Origin: JABLTI01 sp035528035 | GTDB taxonomy: Archaea > Asgardarchaeota > Heimdallarchaeia > JABLTI01 | Length of the DNA stretch: 64,000 nt | Assembly (NCBI GenBank): GCA_035528035.1 | Contig: DATKZI010000013.1 | Location: 102,897 to 166,896, forward strand | Direction: 5' to 3' | Part shown: positions 28,397-38,237 of the stretch, piece after piece | How the letters are laid out: each line of letters starts with the position of its first letter | Numbering within the stretch: position 1 is the stretch's first letter | The notes under the pieces: generated by a model | Told to the model about the DNA's origin: nothing | The model's database searches: none | The model's input: the letters and a program-made list of their open reading frames with translations, nothing else | Made by a program: the position numbers and the translations under genes

Positions 28397-31300
28397 TTAA
28401 CGTTTAATATTATGAGCTACAATAACTTCGCTATCATTTAGATTAGTTTTATAGAAAATATAATTATCAGTAAAAATCTCACCAGATTCAATTTGTAAGG
28501 ACAAGGAATCATTTTTTATCTTTCCAGCAATTATTTTTTTGATCAAGGATTCAACAGCTGATTTTTTACTTTCAGGAATTAGATCTAAAAGACTCATCTT
28601 TAGAAGAGCTTTTTGAGAATAACCTAATTTCTCCTGAGCAGTTTTATTAATATTAAGAATATGCCCTGAATTACTATCAAAAACAATAATCGAATCCTCT
28701 AAAACATCAAAAATAGTTTGAAGACCTCTTTGGGAGTTAATGAGTTCTTCTTCAGTTTGCATTTTTGCTATCGCTGTGCCCATTTCTCTTCCAATTGCTT
28801 CTAAAGAATTCAGATCTTCTTTTGTAATTATTCTTTTTTCTTTTGTGCTTAACATTAAGCTTCCAATAACTTTTTGTTTGGAAAAGAAAGGAACACCGAT
28901 AAGTGTATGTATGCCAGTGTCTTTATGTCCTTCACTTTTGTCCATATAGTTCTCAACAAAAATAGCTTTTCCATCCATGAATAATTTCTTGAATGCAGTA
29001 TGTTTTAATGGTATAGACTGAGTTTCTGAAACAAAAATAGAAGACATTCCTAGTGAACGTCTGATAGTGGCTTCATCATTCTTTTCATTGATTAAATAAA
29101 TTGCCCCCCCGTTAAAATCAAGTGTGTTAAGGATTGTTGTTAATGTGAAATCTAAAAGCTCATCCATATTTCTAGCAATATAACCAGCAGAGATAACTTT
29201 GTTTAAAGCTTCAAGCTCATATGAGCGATCTTTTAATGTTGCTTCTAACTCTTTAAGATCTGATATATCTACAATAATTGCATTTATTGTGGAAGTATTT
29301 GATTCTATATCACTTAGATAAGTTAAAGTCATAATAACAGGTATTAACGAACCATCTTTATGTTTTCTAACACATTCGAATGTTGTTTTTCCTATAGCAG
29401 GAATACTTTTGAACAGATTATTTTGAATTTGCTCTGCACCAGGAGGAGCTAGAATACTTATAGATTTACCAATAATTTCTTCAGGTTTATAACCAAAAAC
29501 ATCCTCTAAAGGAGAATTAGCAAAAATGATTTTACCATCTTCATCAGTAGAGATAACTACTTCTTTGCTATTTTCGACAATATTAGCAAGTAATCTTCTA
29601 TGACGTTCGAAATCTTTTCTTTGAGTAATATCTTGCATAATAGCAATGAATGCATTTGGTTCTCCTTTTGATCCTTTAATTACCGAAGCTGTCATTTCAC
29701 CTTGGAAAGATGTATTATCTTTTTTAAGAAAGATTAATTCACTTGTTTTTCGTTCGTTATCAACTAATAATTTTTTAAATAAATCTTCTAGAATTGATTT
29801 TTGAGGTTCAATAACAAAAGAATATAAATCTTTACCAATTAATTCATTGTCATTATTTACTCCGAAAATTTCCGCCGCATGTTTGTTGATAAATTTAATT
29901 TCACCTGACAAATCAATTAATGCTATAGCTGATGGAGAGGTTTCAACAAGACTTCTATATTTTTCTTCATTTTCACGAATTGTTTCTTCGGCTTTTTTAC
30001 GATCAGTTATTTCCCAGATAATTAGCTGAACTGCTGGTTCTCCTCTATAAGTTGTGAGGGTAGCAATAATTTCACCAGGAAATTCCTCATTTGTTGTTCT
30101 TTTGAGAGTTGTTTCATATATTGGTGAACGTCCAGTTTCAATATTAAATACTGAATTCATATAGAAATCAATTTCCTCATGATGTTTTTCAACAAAGAAT
30201 TGTAAAGCATCTGTTCCAATAATATCCTTAATAGATTTAATTTTTAACATCTCAAAGATAGTTGGACTTGCATATTTAATCTCATTATTTTGTAAAATTA
30301 ATAATCCTAAATGCGTAGGGAGAGATTCAACTAAATAACGATATTGACTCTCACTTTCTCTTAATGCTTCGTCAGCCATTTTGCGTTCAATCGCAGTAGC
30401 AAAGATATTTGAAATATTAGCAAAGAAATGTTGATCATCCTCAGAGATGTTTTTCTTTTTGTAAGAACCAATCTGTAAGGATCCTAAGAATTTCTTATTT
30501 GCATTAAAAATAGGCCATGAGATAAAAGTTTTATATTTGTACTTTGAATAAATATCAGTTTCTCTAAGGAATACATGTTTTTGAACATCTGGAGCAAAAA
30601 TCTCTTTACTAATGAATTGCGTCAAAGGCAACTCTTTATTATCAATAGAAATATGACCTAACAGTTGTTTTGCTTCTTCGCTTAAACCATACTCAGCCAT
30701 AGGTAAAAGAATTCGCTCGTTTTCATAATAGATTCTAATTGATCCCGAATCGAAACCCATGTTTTCTACTAAACCAATCAAAACTTTTTGGCAAAGATCC
30801 CTTAAATCAATAGATTGAACTGCAGATTCAGCTATTAATTTGAAAACAGTTCTATCTCTTTGTAATGCTTCTTCAGCAAGAGTTTTTTCTGTTATATCGA
30901 AAAATGAAGCAATACTTCTTTTAGTTCCTGGGATCATTCCAACAGTTAGATATGCTATAATTATTCTGCCACTTTTATGTATTAATCGACATTCATAACT
31001 ACTCGGAACTGAAGAAGGATCCATTCTTCTTTTCTGATGATAATCAATTAACTTTTGGATATCATCTGGATGAACAAATTCGGGCCAAGATAATTTACCT
31101 TCAATTTCTTCTCGTTTATAACCTGAGATAACTTCTAATTGATGGTTGCATCGAATAACCTTCATATCTTCATCGATAATAAGTGTTGCAGTACCCTTAT
31201 GGTTAAAAATATTCTCAAGCTCTTGTTCACGTTCATAAAGATCTTGTTGAATTTTCTTTTCCTCTGAGATATCGATAATCACACCTTCAATATACCCTTC

Positions 31301-32377
31301 AGAAGAATAGATTTTTGCTGAAAGTCTTACCCAAATAAGCTTTTCATCTTTCCGTTTTAATTGCGTTTGATAACCTTTAACAAAACCTTTAGCTGATAAT
31401 TCTTTAAGGAATTTAATTCTTGATACTTCAGAAGGATACAATTCTTTTGCAGAAATTTGTTTTAATTCTTTGACAGTACGACAACCAAAAATATTAGCCA
31501 TTGTTTCATTAGCTTCTATAATTCTCCCTGTCTCAATATCTGTACGATACATTCCAGCAAGAGCATTTTCAAACAAATTTTGATATTTCATATTCGTTTC
31601 TTTAGTTTCTGTGTTATCTATTATAACTATTGAAACTGAAATTAACCTTTGGTCAAAATCATATGCTCCAATATTGAATTGTAACCACCAACGCTCCTCA
31701 CCATCTGCTCGCTTAATTTTATATTCAAGCATATTCGGAACAAAACCATCTTCCATTTTCTTGAAATTATCATTATAATAAGAAACAAATTCTGGATGGA
31801 TGATTTTTTTGATGAAATTAGGTGTTTTATACCAATCATCAATCGAGTATCCACTTAATTCTTCAATAAATTGATCTACTAAAGAGAATTTGCCTGATGG
31901 TAGATCCATTTTTAGGAAACCACGAATCCTTTCAGCTATTCTTTGATATTGGTTTTCAAGAATGGAGATATTTTTCTCAAGCCTTATTCTTTGATCTCTT
32001 TCTTCAACTTCATGTAAAGCTCGCCGAATTGCAGGAACTAACCTTTCCATACGTGACTTGAGAATATAATCAGTTGCACCACTATGCATAGCTTCTATAG
32101 CTAATTCTTCTCCTAAAACAGCTGAGACTAGAATGAAAGGTAAATTATAACCCATTTCTTGGACTAATTTAAGTGCACTTAATCCATCAAATGAAGGTAA
32201 ACTATAATCAGCTAGTATAAAATCAATTTTATTTTCCTTTAATATATTTATAAAGTCCTCTCGATTATCTGTACTAATGAAATTGCAATCTATTCCCTCT
32301 ATTGAGAGTATTTCTTTTACTAATTCCACATCATTCTTATTATCTTCTAAATGCAGAATATTGAGAGGTTTCTTCAT
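28397..32377 (-). CDS. Large REC-multi-PAS/GAF signalling protein without kinase domain
   Basis: This roughly 1,326-aa paralogue of the gene downstream has a similar first ~380 residues: receiver with phospho-acceptor Asp57 (counting from the ATG at 32377), linker, PAS, PAS. Then come PAS (HKGTATLIIDEDMK), GAF, PAS, PAS (SPSAIALIDLSG), PAS (ENSKEVVISTDEDG), GAF (near residue 1050-1210) and a terminal PAS. No histidine kinase, cyclase, GGDEF or DNA-binding domain is present. The output must be through a partner. A TTG codon just before the ATG is an alternative start; neither has a clear ribosome-binding site. It is probably expressed together with the 972-aa protein. Confidence 0.87.
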   Translation of the reverse strand: MKKPLNILHLEDNKNDVELVKEILSIEGIDCNFISTDNREDFINILKENKIDFILADYSLPSFDGLSALKLVQEMGYNLPFILVSAVLGEELAIEAMHSGATDYILKSRMERLVPAIRRALHEVEERDQRIRLEKNISILENQYQRIAERIRGFLKMDLPSGKFSLVDQFIEELSGYSIDDWYKTPNFIKKIIHPEFVSYYNDNFKKMEDGFVPNMLEYKIKRADGEERWWLQFNIGAYDFDQRLISVSIVIIDNTETKETNMKYQNLFENALAGMYRTDIETGRIIEANETMANIFGCRTVKELKQISAKELYPSEVSRIKFLKELSAKGFVKGYQTQLKRKDEKLIWVRLSAKIYSSEGYIEGVIIDISEEKKIQQDLYEREQELENIFNHKGTATLIIDEDMKVIRCNHQLEVISGYKREEIEGKLSWPEFVHPDDIQKLIDYHQKRRMDPSSVPSSYECRLIHKSGRIIIAYLTVGMIPGTKRSIASFFDITEKTLAEEALQRDRTVFKLIAESAVQSIDLRDLCQKVLIGLVENMGFDSGSIRIYYENERILLPMAEYGLSEEAKQLLGHISIDNKELPLTQFISKEIFAPDVQKHVFLRETDIYSKYKYKTFISWPIFNANKKFLGSLQIGSYKKKNISEDDQHFFANISNIFATAIERKMADEALRESESQYRYLVESLPTHLGLLILQNNEIKYASPTIFEMLKIKSIKDIIGTDALQFFVEKHHEEIDFYMNSVFNIETGRSPIYETTLKRTTNEEFPGEIIATLTTYRGEPAVQLIIWEITDRKKAEETIRENEEKYRSLVETSPSAIALIDLSGEIKFINKHAAEIFGVNNDNELIGKDLYSFVIEPQKSILEDLFKKLLVDNERKTSELIFLKKDNTSFQGEMTASVIKGSKGEPNAFIAIMQDITQRKDFERHRRLLANIVENSKEVVISTDEDGKIIFANSPLEDVFGYKPEEIIGKSISILAPPGAEQIQNNLFKSIPAIGKTTFECVRKHKDGSLIPVIMTLTYLSDIESNTSTINAIIVDISDLKELEATLKDRSYELEALNKVISAGYIARNMDELLDFTLTTILNTLDFNGGAIYLINEKNDEATIRRSLGMSSIFVSETQSIPLKHTAFKKLFMDGKAIFVENYMDKSEGHKDTGIHTLIGVPFFSKQKVIGSLMLSTKEKRIITKEDLNSLEAIGREMGTAIAKMQTEEELINSQRGLQTIFDVLEDSIIVFDSNSGHILNINKTAQEKLGYSQKALLKMSLLDLIPESKKSAVESLIKKIIAGKIKNDSLSLQIESGEIFTDNYIFYKTNLNDSEVIVAHNIKR

Positions 32378-32630
32378 CAACTAAACACTCAATTATTTAA
32401 TTTAGCATTCGAATTAATTTTTGATATTATGAAATGAATAGATTATCCAATATAATATTTACTTTATAGTCATTTGTTATCATATTCTAAATTTAAGTAG
32501 TTTTAAATTTATTTTTGTCGATTTAATTTATTAATATACTAATAAAATAAGAGAATATTAAGACTAAAACAAAAAAGAAATCATCAGTTAATTTTATTAG
32601 CGACAAAAATACCAATAAAAAAGATTAACC

Positions 32631-33386
32631 GTGGTAAAAGGGCTAAAAATAGAATCTATGACTTGGTTTGACATCAAGAAATACCTTGATGATGGGTATA
32701 AAACTTTAGTTGTAGCAGTAGGTTCCATTGAGCAACATGGTCCTCATCTTCCATTAATAACTGACACTATAATTGGAGAAAATTTAGTAACAGAAATTAC
32801 CAAGAAATTAGGTAAAGCACTCCAAGGGCCAACCATAAGATTAGGGTGTTCTAATCACCATATGTGTTTTCCAGGAACTATTTCACTCAATCCTGAAACC
32901 TTAAAGGCTATTATTTTTGATTATGTTTCTTGTATGAACCAACATGGATTTCAAAACATTATCTTTATCCCAAGCCACGGTGGTAATTTTAAGGTATTAG
33001 AGGAAGCAATAACTACCTTACAAAACAAATACCCATCAACTAAAATCATTGGTTTTACAGACCTCTATAAGTATATTGATGTTACAATGCAATTTTCTTA
33101 TGATGAAGGAATCAAGAAAGAAGATGCTGGAGCTCATGCAGGAGAAACGGAAACATCCCTTATGTTATACTTATATGACGAATTTGTTAAAAAAGAGAGA
33201 TTTGTTCCCGGTTACATAGGAAACTTTGGTAAAAAAGAAGGAGAACTTGTCCTCAAATCAAATATTTCAGTATTATCAAACAAAGGAATATTAGGGGATC
33301 CAACAAAAGCATCTGCTTCTAAAGGACAAAAATATTTAGAAAAAACAGCCAATTTTATGGTTGAAGAAATTAAAAAAATGATTTAA
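32631..33386 (+). CDS. Creatininase-family amidohydrolase
   Basis: This is a 251-aa metal-dependent amidohydrolase of the creatininase fold. The signature GSIEQHGPHLPLITD is at about residues 27-41 with Glu, His and Asp metal ligands. SHGGN is near residue 115, and the HAGETETS motif near 165 supplies the late Glu. Members include creatininase, the archaeal FAPy deformylase of riboflavin/F420 synthesis (ArfB) and MftE. No neighbours point to one of these, so the substrate is open. The GTG at 32631 has no strong ribosome-binding site; the length fits the family. Confidence 0.85.
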   Translation: MVKGLKIESMTWFDIKKYLDDGYKTLVVAVGSIEQHGPHLPLITDTIIGENLVTEITKKLGKALQGPTIRLGCSNHHMCFPGTISLNPETLKAIIFDYVSCMNQHGFQNIIFIPSHGGNFKVLEEAITTLQNKYPSTKIIGFTDLYKYIDVTMQFSYDEGIKKEDAGAHAGETETSLMLYLYDEFVKKERFVPGYIGNFGKKEGELVLKSNISVLSNKGILGDPTKASASKGQKYLEKTANFMVEEIKKMI

Positions 33387-33538
33387 TGATAAATTATTAA
33401 TTTTCTATAAAAAAAAACGATATAAAATTAACAGAACATATCTCAATATTCATTAATTGAAATAGTAATTATAACTTAGAGTTAAATATTAATCTAGTTT
33501 GGCTCTTTATTCATAATTTATATAGTAGGATTTAGAAA

Positions 33539-34408
33539 ATGACTTCTGATTTCCCTATTCCCCTCAATGATAATGCTCTATTAGCTACTATTTGTTATAA
33601 ACCAATTAAGGGAATAATTTTTGATTTTGATGGTGTATTATCATCATTTCAAAATCGAATAGGGTATCCAATTACAAGTGCTGCATTGATGATTAAAAAA
33701 GATATTAGCAAAGATTTAATGACAGAAGCTTCATTGGAAATTTTCGAGAATTTAACAAAAATCGAGAAACATCCTAGTAAAACAAATTTTATAAAAATGT
33801 CATTCAATATGGGCAAACGACTTGGAATGACGAATTTTCAAGCATTCAGATTTGTAGGAACTGTTGGCATTATTTATGCAAAAAACCGCAAACGTATTAT
33901 ACCAAGAAAGGGAGCAAGAAAAGTTTTAAGAGAAATTCTTTCTGAAGATTATAAAGTAATTTTGATAACAAATTCAAGCAGAAGGATAATTAACGCTGCT
34001 GAAAAAGAAATTCCTGAACTAAAAGAATTTGATCTTATCTTAACTCGAGATGAAATGAAATCAATAAAACCAAGTTCTATTGGATTTTATAAGGCGATGA
34101 ATATTTTAGGTTTAGATCCTGATGAAATGATTTCCATCGGTGATCAAGCTAGTGATATTATTGCCAGTAGAAAAGCAGGCATTAGAACAATAGCTATGTT
34201 CGATCAAGAAATGGAATTTACCAAACCTCAAATAGTAAATGAAAATCCCAATTTTATTATTCAAGATATAATTCAATTGCCAAAATTGCTAGTTTTTCTT
34301 AGAGATTGTATTATAGAAGATATACGAACAACAATTGATTTTACAGAAAGATCATTAACTGATTTTATAAACGAAAGTAGTCATGCAATTAATACAATTA
34401 GTTCATGA
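33539..34408 (+). CDS. HAD-superfamily hydrolase
   Basis: The 289-aa protein has the four HAD motifs. FDFDGVL (nucleophile Asp in motif I) is near residue 29, LITNSS (motif II) near 140, KSIKPS (motif III Lys) near 180 and GDQASDI (motif IV) near 200. A helical cap lies between motifs I and II. The C-terminal 60 residues form an extra helical tail. The enzyme is probably a phosphatase of the phosphoglycolate or nucleotide type, with the substrate unknown. The ATG follows AGGATTT. It converges with arsR, with 14 bases between. Confidence 0.85.
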   Translation: MTSDFPIPLNDNALLATICYKPIKGIIFDFDGVLSSFQNRIGYPITSAALMIKKDISKDLMTEASLEIFENLTKIEKHPSKTNFIKMSFNMGKRLGMTNFQAFRFVGTVGIIYAKNRKRIIPRKGARKVLREILSEDYKVILITNSSRRIINAAEKEIPELKEFDLILTRDEMKSIKPSSIGFYKAMNILGLDPDEMISIGDQASDIIASRKAGIRTIAMFDQEMEFTKPQIVNENPNFIIQDIIQLPKLLVFLRDCIIEDIRTTIDFTERSLTDFINESSHAINTISS

Positions 34409-34422
34409 AAGGTTATTTATTC

Positions 34423-34875
34423 TTATACTAGGGTAAATGATATGTCACGCAATCGTTCAAGTATTGGTCTAAATTTGGCTTTTATTTTATAGAATTTCCA
34501 TTGTCCTTGTTTTTTAAAATCTATTAAGCCACCTTCTCGAAGATTTCGAAGATGATGGGAAATTAAAGTTTGATGTTCATTAAAAACGGATTCAAATTCA
34601 CAATTACACGACCATTCCTTAGTTAGAAGAATTAAGAGAATTTTCAAACGAATCGGATTAGAAATTAGTTTTAGAAAATTAGAGAATTCATCAGAATTTT
34701 CAAAACCGGTGATAGTATCAGTATATTTTTTGTAGTCGATTTTATTACAACAAATTTGACTTGTATCAATAGAATCTATTGAAATATTATCAGATGTTTC
34801 TTGACCTTCTATTTTAACTACTTTAACAGTTTGCTTCTTTTTACCATTTGAATCTTCTTTTGACACAAGAATCAT
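34423..34875 (-). CDS. arsR: ArsR-family arsenic-responsive repressor
   Basis: This is a 150-aa winged-helix regulator. The helix-turn-helix spans roughly residues 65-130, with the metal site CNC at C90 and C92 inside the recognition-region helix, as in arsenic-sensing ArsR proteins. An extra vicinal pair, C42-C43, lies in the N-terminal extension and may supply the third thiol. Binding of As(III) should release DNA. It lies 76 bases downstream of arsM in the same direction, so it is probably autoregulated through the palindrome at 35723-35760. It ends with TAA, 14 bases from the convergent HAD gene. Confidence 0.9.
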   Translation of the reverse strand: MILVSKEDSNGKKKQTVKVVKIEGQETSDNISIDSIDTSQICCNKIDYKKYTDTITGFENSDEFSNFLKLISNPIRLKILLILLTKEWSCNCEFESVFNEHQTLISHHLRNLREGGLIDFKKQGQWKFYKIKAKFRPILERLRDISFTLV

Positions 34876-34951
34876 CGCCTAATTTTTTGATTTAAATTTC
34901 AGGTAATTATTTTATCATGAATTGTTTTTTTGATTTCCATTTTACCGAAAA

Positions 34952-35707
34952 TTATGGTTTTATAGCAGTAATTATACCACTATAAGTTAGATAATCTTTA
35001 CCTTTCCAAATAATTTTTCTATATTTATTTTCAAGATCTACTTTGATATCAACAAAACCTGCTTGTTTAATCAATTCTATATAACCATCTTGAGTTAATG
35101 CTCCAGCAATACAACCACATAGTGCTTCTCTATTTTCTTTTAAACTTTCAGGAAAAATCTCTCCAGCGATTACATCAGAATCAAACAGTCGTCCACCAGA
35201 TTTGAGTATACGATATGCTTCTTTGAAAACAGCTAATTTATCATTAGCAAGATTAATCACACAATTAGATATAACAACATCAGCAATATTTGATTCAATT
35301 GGGACATTTTCAATATCTCCTTGATAAACTAAAACATTCTCCAAACCCATCTTTTCTGCTAATTTAGTAGCGTTTTCAACCATTTCAGGAGTAAAATCAA
35401 TTCCTATTGCTAAACCTGATTTACCAACAATTTTAGCTGCTTGTAATATATCATGTCCCGGACCACTCCCAAAATCGACAACAATATCGCCATCTTTCAA
35501 ATTAGCTTTCACAGCTAGATTATTTGTAGAGCCAAATGAAGGGATTTCAATTTGAACATTAGGTGTTAGAGTTAATTTTGGTGTAGAACAACATGAACTT
35601 TCTTGTTGGTTGGAATCTTCACTCGAACAACAACTTGATTGATTCTTATTTGCGCTTTCTAAGGCTTTCGCATATTCTTCTCTAATTATCTCTTTGTGTT
35701 TAGACAT
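34952..35707 (-). CDS. arsM: Arsenite S-adenosylmethionine methyltransferase
   Basis: The 251-aa class I methyltransferase has the SAM-binding loop VVDFGSGPGHD at about residues 76-86, with Asp104 of motif II following. Cysteines needed for As(III) binding are present at C149 (SNCVINL) and C197/C199 (LCGCIAG). Two further vicinal pairs, C26-C27 and C39-C40, lie in the flexible N-terminus. ArsM methylates arsenite to mono-, di- and trimethyl species. The start at 35707 is only 15 bases from the palindromic operator, so the leader is very short. It is the first gene of the arsM-arsR unit, divergent from acr3. Confidence 0.92.
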   Translation of the reverse strand: MSKHKEIIREEYAKALESANKNQSSCCSSEDSNQQESSCCSTPKLTLTPNVQIEIPSFGSTNNLAVKANLKDGDIVVDFGSGPGHDILQAAKIVGKSGLAIGIDFTPEMVENATKLAEKMGLENVLVYQGDIENVPIESNIADVVISNCVINLANDKLAVFKEAYRILKSGGRLFDSDVIAGEIFPESLKENREALCGCIAGALTQDGYIELIKQAGFVDIKVDLENKYRKIIWKGKDYLTYSGIITAIKP

Positions 35708-35722
35708 TTCGACGCACTGGAT

Positions 35723-35760
35723 TATATAGAAAATTTTTTATATAAAAAATTTTTCATATA
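35723..35760. promoter_or_regulatory. 38-bp near-perfect palindrome: candidate ArsR operator over divergent TATA boxes
   Basis: The two 19-base halves meet between 35741 and 35742. They are reverse complements at 17 of 19 positions, and the only two mismatched pairs are adjacent. The centre reads TTTTTTATATAAAAAA, which also forms TATA-like boxes in both directions. It sits 15 bases before arsM and 53 bases before acr3. A bound ArsR dimer would block TBP access for both promoters (inference from position and family). Confidence 0.7.
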
Positions 35761-35813
35761 CTTTAACATTTGTAGAAACTGTTGAAAGCGAGTAAATAAA
35801 AAGTGATTAGAAG

Positions 35814-36947
35814 ATGTCTGAAACTGAAATTTTACCAAACAGTGAATTAGATAAAGATATTACAAGTGAAATTTTGGAACAACCAGTTAAAAAAGAATCA
35901 AAATTAAAATTCTTTGAAAAATTCCTCGCTATATGGGTTGTAATCTGTATGGGAGTTGGAATATTATTTTCGCGTGTATGGCCTGCTTTTGGCGCAGCAT
36001 TAAATAGTGTAAATATTTTTGATAACTGGAGAGGTGGCATGGGAATTAACATTCCTATTGGTATTTGCTTATTCTTTATGATGTATCCAGCTATGTTAAA
36101 TCTTCAATTTAAGGAAGTTAAGAAGCTTAGAAAAAATCCTTTGCCAATTATACTAACACTTGTCTCAAATTGGATTATAGCACCATTAGTTGCAGCTGGT
36201 TTAGCTTATCTAATATTACCCGGTTATGATGACCTAATCATAGCAGTTATTTTATTAGGATCAAGTCCATGTACTGCAATGGTTTTAGTTTGGGGATCAT
36301 TAGCAGAAGGTAATCAAGAACAGAATGTCATAAACACAAGTATCAATACAATTACTATTATGTTTCTCTTTGTTCCTATTGTTGCACTTTTAACAGGGAT
36401 ATCTAATTTATCGATTGATAGATTATTGTTATTTATTACCGTCTTAATATTCATTGGTGCACCATTAATTTTAGGTCTTTTAAGCAGAATAATTTTAGTC
36501 AAAGCTAAAGGAAAAGAATGGTTTGACACTAAATATCGCCCAGTTATAGGAATAATCTCTATGGTTGCTCTTCTATCTACACTAATAATACTATTTTCAA
36601 TTAATGGTGATAAATTGATTGACTATCCATTAGAATTACTATTAGTTTCCGCTCCATTGCTTCTAGGTTTCATTATTGTTGTAGGATATAATCTCTTAAT
36701 CACTAAATTATTCAGACTTCAATATAAAGAAGCAATTGTTACTACCATTATAGGAAGTTCAAGTCACTTTGAAATAGCAATAGCAACTGCTTTAGGTATA
36801 AGCGCATTAGCGGCATTAGGAACAACTATGGGATTATTCTGGGAAGTACCTGTAATGTTAGGATTGGTATATCTTGGCAAGTGGTTAAATAAGAAAGGTT
36901 TTTGGAAATACAAACCAAAAGCAACAAAAGACCAACCAATTACTTAA
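35814..36947 (+). CDS. acr3: ACR3-family arsenite efflux permease
   Basis: The 377-aa membrane protein has about ten helices and ACR3 landmarks. These are IGICLFFMMYPAM in the second helix, the SSPCTAMVLVWG motif with the functional Cys at residue 153, and GSSSHFEIAIATA in the ninth helix. A Lys/Glu-rich cytosolic tail of about 30 residues precedes the first helix. It pumps arsenite (As(OH)3) out using the proton gradient. It shares its 106-base upstream region, including the palindrome, with arsM. ATG follows a GTGATT ribosome-binding site. Confidence 0.93.
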   Translation: MSETEILPNSELDKDITSEILEQPVKKESKLKFFEKFLAIWVVICMGVGILFSRVWPAFGAALNSVNIFDNWRGGMGINIPIGICLFFMMYPAMLNLQFKEVKKLRKNPLPIILTLVSNWIIAPLVAAGLAYLILPGYDDLIIAVILLGSSPCTAMVLVWGSLAEGNQEQNVINTSINTITIMFLFVPIVALLTGISNLSIDRLLLFITVLIFIGAPLILGLLSRIILVKAKGKEWFDTKYRPVIGIISMVALLSTLIILFSINGDKLIDYPLELLLVSAPLLLGFIIVVGYNLLITKLFRLQYKEAIVTTIIGSSSHFEIAIATALGISALAALGTTMGLFWEVPVMLGLVYLGKWLNKKGFWKYKPKATKDQPIT

Positions 36948-36961
36948 AAAAAAATGACAAC

Positions 36962-36978
36962 GAAGGGTATTCCCCTTC
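36962..36978 (+). terminator. Hairpin terminator of acr3
   Basis: A 6-bp G/C-containing stem (GAAGGG/CCCTTC) with a 5-nt loop starts 15 bases after the acr3 stop. CTATTTTTTC follows. This is typical intrinsic-terminator geometry. Confidence 0.65.
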
Positions 36979-37143
36979 ATCTATTTTTTCTCAATATTTT
37001 ATTCTAGATTTTAATGTGAAATTTCTTTAAAATTACAGATAAATGAATTTTTGATATAAACATCAAACAAGGGAAAATAATTTATTAGACTAAAATCTTC
37101 AAAAGAATATCATCATGATGTAATAAAACAAGGTTGTAAAATA

Positions 37144-38106
37144 ATGAGCTTACAGGAAGATATTTTTCATTTAACGGATGATAAACGAAATACAATTGAA
37201 CAATTAATGCAAGCCGGGAGAAGAGATGTTCCAGACTTTTGCGCTGAAGGAGTAAATGAAGTAATTTATATTCCTGTTAAAGATGGTGAATTAAGAGTTT
37301 TTCATCATATACCTGAAAAAGTGGTATTTAAAAGACCCATACTTTTCATGCCGGGTTATATAGCTAAACCAGAAACATGGGTTGATTTTCATAAACCTCA
37401 TCATGGATTGTGTGAATATTATTATTTAGAATCTCGAGAGAAAGCATCAAGTAGAATGAAAAATAGAATGAAAGTAAAATTGACTATTAAAGAATCAGCT
37501 AATGATTTAGTGAAAGTAATTGATTTTTTAGGATTAAATAAACGAGATTATCTTCTCATAGCTTCAAGTTATGGTGGTGGTATAGTCTTCCAAGCGTTGA
37601 TAGATAAACAAATTGATCCTCCAACAATTGTTGTTTTTGATCCAATAGCTCAATGGGTTTACACGAAAAAATTTACCAATTTTATTAGCTTAATAACTCC
37701 CCCATTTATTCTTGGTATTTTACGAAATCTGATAGCTAAAATTTATCTAGCAAAAATGGAAAATCTAGCACAAAAAAAGCGATTCATTGCATTTGCTAAA
37801 GGAACAGAAGCTTGGAAATTTAGAAAATGCACTAATCAAAATAAAAGATTTGATATCAGAGATAAATTATCAGAAATAACTGAAGAAATTGCTATCTTTC
37901 ATGGGCCACTTGATAAATATCATCCTAGAGAAGCCTATTATAATTTTGCTAAAGCAATACCAAAAGGTAGATTCTTTTTTATGGATACAGCAGATGAAAA
38001 TCGTGAATTATTGGCAGGAGTAGTTGGAACAGAATATGCTAGATTAACGAAAGATGAAGATACTCCAGAAACACTGAAGCAATTTGAAATTAAAATTAAA
38101 AGATGA
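37144..38106 (+). CDS. Alpha/beta-hydrolase-fold protein
   Basis: This is a 320-aa soluble protein. A first strand and oxyanion turn (ILFMPGYIAKPETW) lies near residues 61-76. The nucleophile elbow ASSYGGG is near residue 142, with the likely catalytic Ser as its third residue. A late IAIFHGPLDKYHP segment near 250-262 could supply the acid. The catalytic His is not obvious; a candidate lies within this last segment. Substrate and pathway are unknown. An unusual basic stretch, REKASSRMKNRMKVK, lies in the cap region. ATG is preceded by AAGGTTG. The gene is isolated from its neighbours by about 130-200 bases on each side. Confidence 0.75.
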   Translation: MSLQEDIFHLTDDKRNTIEQLMQAGRRDVPDFCAEGVNEVIYIPVKDGELRVFHHIPEKVVFKRPILFMPGYIAKPETWVDFHKPHHGLCEYYYLESREKASSRMKNRMKVKLTIKESANDLVKVIDFLGLNKRDYLLIASSYGGGIVFQALIDKQIDPPTIVVFDPIAQWVYTKKFTNFISLITPPFILGILRNLIAKIYLAKMENLAQKKRFIAFAKGTEAWKFRKCTNQNKRFDIRDKLSEITEEIAIFHGPLDKYHPREAYYNFAKAIPKGRFFFMDTADENRELLAGVVGTEYARLTKDEDTPETLKQFEIKIKR

Positions 38107-38237
38107 TTTGTTGAGCAATTCTTTCGCTGAAATAATTCACACGGAAATTTGACTGCATCAATAATTATTAAAGAATGGAATTTTGTTAGTTCCTAATTAT
38201 GTAAATTAAGATTATAAATCGGAGGAAAGAATTCTTT

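Noticed and set aside
25367..32380. Annotating the two PAS/GAF proteins as histidine kinases
   Set aside because: No H-box and no HATPase ATP-binding motifs are present in either chain.
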